DNA of 64,000 nt from positions 79,028,339 to 79,092,338 of the forward strand of contig NC_083599.1 of NCBI RefSeq assembly GCF_020882245.1. The letters run 5' to 3'. The notes beneath the pieces are model-generated. The model did no database searches, was not told where the DNA came from, and saw nothing but the letters and a program-made list of their open reading frames with translations. Below are positions 60,292 through 64,000 of the stretch, piece after piece. Both the position numbers and the translations under genes were made by a program. This DNA comes from Rhopalosiphum padi (taxonomy: Eukaryota; Arthropoda; Insecta; Hemiptera; Aphididae). Position 1 is the stretch's first letter. Each line of letters begins with the position of its first letter.

Positions 60292-62671
60292 TTATTGAAT
60301 CATGTGTGTAACTAATTTTGTAAATTTTTGCCTTAGTGAAGATTTGAATACATCATCGTTTATCCTGGTTCCAATATGTCTAAGACGAACTTTCAAAAAT
60401 AGATCTATAATTAGATTAATTAATTGCTCTCTATGATTATTGAATACACATTGATTAGATATATGGTCTTCAATATTTTGAAAAACGTCCATGTAAATAT
60501 CTTGCTTTATTTTAGTTTTTAGAAATAATAAAATATTATTTTTATTAAATAATTCAGTTTGGTATTGTTTTAGGTAAGCTTCAGCACATTTACATATAAG
60601 TATGACATCATTACTTGGATTAATTAAATTACAACCATCCCATTGTTTAAACTGCAAAAATTTTATAATATAGTTTGGATTTTTTTGAATTAATATGTTT
60701 TTACAAAACAAACAATCAATTCGCTGTTTTACTTTTTTTACAATAAAGCCAGCTATATACTCAACGACATCTTCTACATAATTACGGAGACTTACTGAAC
60801 TTTCGATGTAATCATGATCAGTTAATTCTTTACTTGAACCTTGGGTTATGTTATCCGTAGCATTGAACTCCAGTGGTAAAATAGTGGTAGCATCTAGAAT
60901 ACCACAGTTACCAAAACATGATGCAGTTATTTGGTTATTTACAAGTAAACGTTTATAAGAATGTTCAAATTGAAAACAACTTGGATTGTTGTTAAATCCA
61001 CTTCTTCCCCTAGCTGCACTGAAAAAAGTTTCTAGATGGTCCTGCGAATATTTATAAGTAAGCATATAACCATGGTTTAATAATTGTTTATCATCTAAAG
61101 TTCTATAAATTTGTATGCAGTTTTCCAAATCTAATATCAAGCCAACAAAACCTGTATTTCTAGAATGATTTACTATATTAATTTCCTTGGATAGTGCACA
61201 ACCTTGCTTTTTAGGGATTTCTTTAAGTTTCAAACTCATTACGTATGATTTGAATTGTTCTGTGAACTGTCCATATTTTTCTAGTGTTTCTAAACACAAA
61301 GGTTTATCATAAGGAGCTTTGCTAAATTTAGTTCGACTATTTAATATATCAAAAGCTCTGTTGAAGTATTGACAAAATTCAGCTGTGGCAAGAGCATTAT
61401 TATATTCTGGATTAGTGTTATGGAGGTTTTTTAAAGCTGAACTTACACTTTCACTTAATACTTGCACTGCTAACTTAACCCTCATTTTTTCATTCTGGTA
61501 ATGTATATGTCTATTTGTCAATTTTGTAGCTAAATGCAAACCTTGATCCTTTTGTTTTTCATGAAGCATTCTTATAAAATTCCAATCTATACATTCTCCT
61601 TTACCATTATATATTTTTTGTTTTTCTCCAAAACAGTTGCGAACTAATTTCATCATGTGTGCTGCATCCCAAATTAAATAAATTGGTTGTTGTGTAATAG
61701 GGTGGTCAATATAAGCCTTCATGTTTTTTGGAGAAAAATTGGCTCCTAATTTAGTGCACATTGTTTTATTTACATTTGTTCCGTCATACGTAATAGAATG
61801 TAAATGAGAATTCGTTTCATGTAATAAAATAATGCATTTTGTCAACAAATTAGCTCTTTCTTCACCATTCAATCCATTAATTGCAAAATATCCTACAGGG
61901 ATTTTCCAGTGACTGTTAATGGCAACAGCCATAAACACAAGGATATTTGTAGCTAGAGGCCTGTCTCGCTCATCTCCATCATATCCAATTTCAGTGCCTA
62001 TATTTACAAATCCACTCCACTCACTCCCTGTCCATGTAACATTTTTTTTAATTGCCATTTCATCAACTGTAAGATTAATGGCAACTTTTTCATTGGCAGC
62101 TTTTAAAGAAATTGCATGTAATGCTTCATTACTAAAACCTGGTTTGCCATTAACTACTTTGTACCACCGACTGATACTTTTTGGATGAGGCAAGACATTT
62201 TTGAATGTGCTACGTACAAAATCATATGCCCTAGCTGAATAAAATTGTAATGTTACAGCAAATTGTCTAAGCTCAGCAGTAAATTTTCCTTTTTTGTTTT
62301 TTATCATAAGCTCTCTTAATACTGAAGATTTGGCAAGACTAAATAAATAATAATTAATTTAGGCATATTAAAATTAATTGGTGAGTGGTAGTATTGAATA
62401 TTTAATTTAACCTAGTCACCTTAAGAATTAGTGATGCTTGTTCAGATAACATATTTTGTTTTTCTAGAACCACTATCATTTCCTTAAGGTTTTTTACTTT
62501 AAATAGTAATCTTCGATTACACTCTGTAAAACATTTAATCCTTTTATCTTTGAGTACTAATTGGTTTTTGATTAAATTTAAGTTTAATTTAGCTCTCCTA
62601 GGTGTTGAAAAGTTTTCATTAGTCAAACTAGCAACGTTAGATGGTCTCCAAATTAACCTATACAAAATTAA
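60292..62671 (-). pseudogene. P-element/THAP9-like transposase, N-terminus missing
   Basis: The main exon 62338-60292 is open for about 680 codons. The upstream exon, 62671-62412, joins at donor AG|GTTAAAT to give ILKVTSLAKSSVLREL in frame and carries a coiled coil (LVLKDKRIKCFTECNRRLLF). The core has LRQFAVTLQFYSARAYDFVR, LPHPKSISRWY, Asp in LTVDEMAIKKNVTW, VPVGYF-type and LNGEERANLL, Asp in ITYDGTNVNKTM, IWDAAHMMKLVRNCF, and Glu in QDHLETFFSAARGRSG. These are the catalytic residues of P-family GTP-dependent transposases. The THAP DNA-binding domain expected upstream is cut off by a Helitron at 62672. No stop is present in what remains. Confidence 0.88.
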
Positions 62672-64000
62672 TCTATAATATAAAAATGAATCGCAAAATG
62701 TGTTGGTAAGCGCATAACTCAAAAAGTACCCAACGGATTTTAGTACAGTTTTCACTAATCAATAGGTCTAGATTCAGGGAAGGTTTTAATATACAATTTA
62801 TTTTTTTTTTTCCCACCCGGCGTTGCCTGGGCAAAAGTCACTTCAGGTGAAAACCGAGATTTTAAAATGTAAAAAGATGTTTGTATTTCTTCTAAGTGGT
62901 TGCTAGGATACCATAAATATGTCTAATTTTGTTTTATTTTAATATTTAATTTATATTTGAAATGCCTCCTATAAGATGAAGCAATTTAGGTAGAAGAACC
63001 AGAAATGCTAAAAACCAAGCTAATTACCGATCTAATCGTACTGCACAAGAACGTGACGACGGAAATGAACGTGAAAGAATTCGGATATCACAAACGCGTG
63101 AAGCGCGAGCGCGACATTCAACTAATAATCGCGCAAGTTTGAATCGAGCTGCTTTCAGTTACGATGTGTCAATGGACTACAGTAACTACCAATGTGTTGT
63201 TATTGGTTCTATGAACTCGGTTTGCTCACACTGTAAGGCATTAAAATACAAAAACGAAGCCAATGGATTGTGTTGCGCAAATGGTAAAGTGTAATTGATA
63301 CCATTGGATCCACCACCAGAACCATTGTACTCATTGGTTTCAGGAATAGGAACAGATTCTATACACTTTTTGACACATATCCAACAATATAACAATTGCT
63401 TTCAAATGACTTCATTTGGGGCAACAAATGTAGTTCGGGAAAATTTTATGCCAACTTTCAAGGTATGTATTATAGCAGTTACTCATAATTATTTTAGTGA
63501 ACAAAATTTTCTGTCACCAAAGTTAAGATGTGTCACTAATCTTCAATTTCTTAATCATTACGAAATATATCACTTAGTCATCATATTATATGGTGATTCA
63601 GTTTCAGTGACACTTTTATTATATTTTATATTTGATAGATATTAGTTAAAACTAAATATATACTTTTTAAGATCAAATATTATTTAAGTTTGATCACTGA
63701 CAATCCATTAATTTATACCACACCATCTTATTTTTTTTTTTATTTACAGATACAAGGGCAAATATATCACAGAGCAGGTTCACTGTTACCAGTGTCAGAT
63801 AGCGACAACAAATTCCTGCAAATTTATTTTATGGGCAATTCACCACAAGAAATTGATCTGCGTTGTGCACATAACAATTTAGTAAAAAGGTCTATTGTAG
63901 AACAATTACAAACTTTATTTCATCAACATAATCAATTGATTATATTGTTTAAAACTGCCCTGGATCTGATGCCATCCGATAATCACAAAATTGTAATCAG
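62672..64000 (+). mobile_element. Helitron 5' end, runs off the window
   Basis: TCTATAATATAAAAATGAAT at 62672 is the TC-starting 5' tip typical of insect Helitrons, inserted after an A. It is followed by GCGCATAACTC and, at 62814, CCACCCGGCGTTGCCTGGGC, a block common in these elements. A Rep/helicase-type gene follows on the same strand and continues past 64000. Confidence 0.85.
62962..64000 (+). pseudogene. Helitron Rep/helicase N-terminal region, partial
   Basis: From the ATG at 62962 the frame reads MPPIR, a TGA, then SNLGRRTRNAKNQANYRSN and a basic, Arg-rich region. A CxxC-type stretch follows, CSHCKALKYKNEANGLCCAN, then a TAA and LIPLDPPPEPLYSLVSG and FGATNVVRENFMPTFK. An intron, 63463-63749 (GT-AG), joins in frame to IQGQIYHRAGSLLPVSDSDN, KFLQIYF, then the start of the Helitron_like_N region up to the window end. 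The catalytic His and Tyr of Rep and the helicase lie outside. Two stops show the copy is damaged. Confidence 0.85.

Overview
The window is an AT-rich insect-type nuclear segment made almost entirely of transposable elements, many nested or broken, with no clear single-copy housekeeping gene. The mix (many hAT elements with ZMYM1-like or BED-type transposases, piggyBac, Tigger/pogo, P, PIF/Harbinger with a MADF partner, Helitron, copia and gypsy remnants, plus proteins of the DUF4806 type) and the short GT-AG introns suggest a sap-feeding hemipteran, most likely an aphid. That assignment is inference from sequence flavour.

Layout. 1-1 kb: a piggyBac-type end and a Tigger fragment. 1.1-7.25 kb: a TTAA-flanked element with a long hairpin end, a large inverted-repeat zone, an unbroken hAT gene (4180-6675) and a second hairpin end. 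7.28-12.24 kb: a complete hAT element with 8-bp target duplication, 20-bp termini and a six-exon gene that stays in frame. 13.8-17.6 kb: a second complete hAT with a frameshifted gene. 17.7-25.0 kb: a DUF4806-type gene whose sixth exon is split at a TTAA by a 5.27-kb hairpin element. 25.9-27 kb: the 3' end of a LINE. 27.4-38 kb: two more damaged DUF4806-type genes flanking a broken transposase-like gene; a full-length Tigger and a foldback MITE lie in introns of the third. 38.5-41.9 kb: a ubiquitin-protease-like pseudogene with a complete but frameshifted piggyBac in its intron. 42-45.3 kb: copia and gypsy LTR remnants. 46-48 kb: another transposase-like relic. 48-56.3 kb: a decayed hAT with a second hAT inserted inside its coding region, target duplication intact. 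56.3-59.8 kb: PIF/Harbinger with interlocking transposase and MADF-BESS genes. 60-62.7 kb: a P-element/THAP9-like gene cut by the start of a Helitron that runs off the window.

The most unusual signal is a set of TTAA-flanked elements whose ends begin GAGG and carry a 100-200 bp hairpin. In two of them the hairpin sequences differ from each other but stay almost perfectly self-complementary. Other points worth following are a Tigger transposase with an unbroken frame that lacks its first catalytic aspartate, and a Harbinger whose accessory gene is intact while its transposase is dead.
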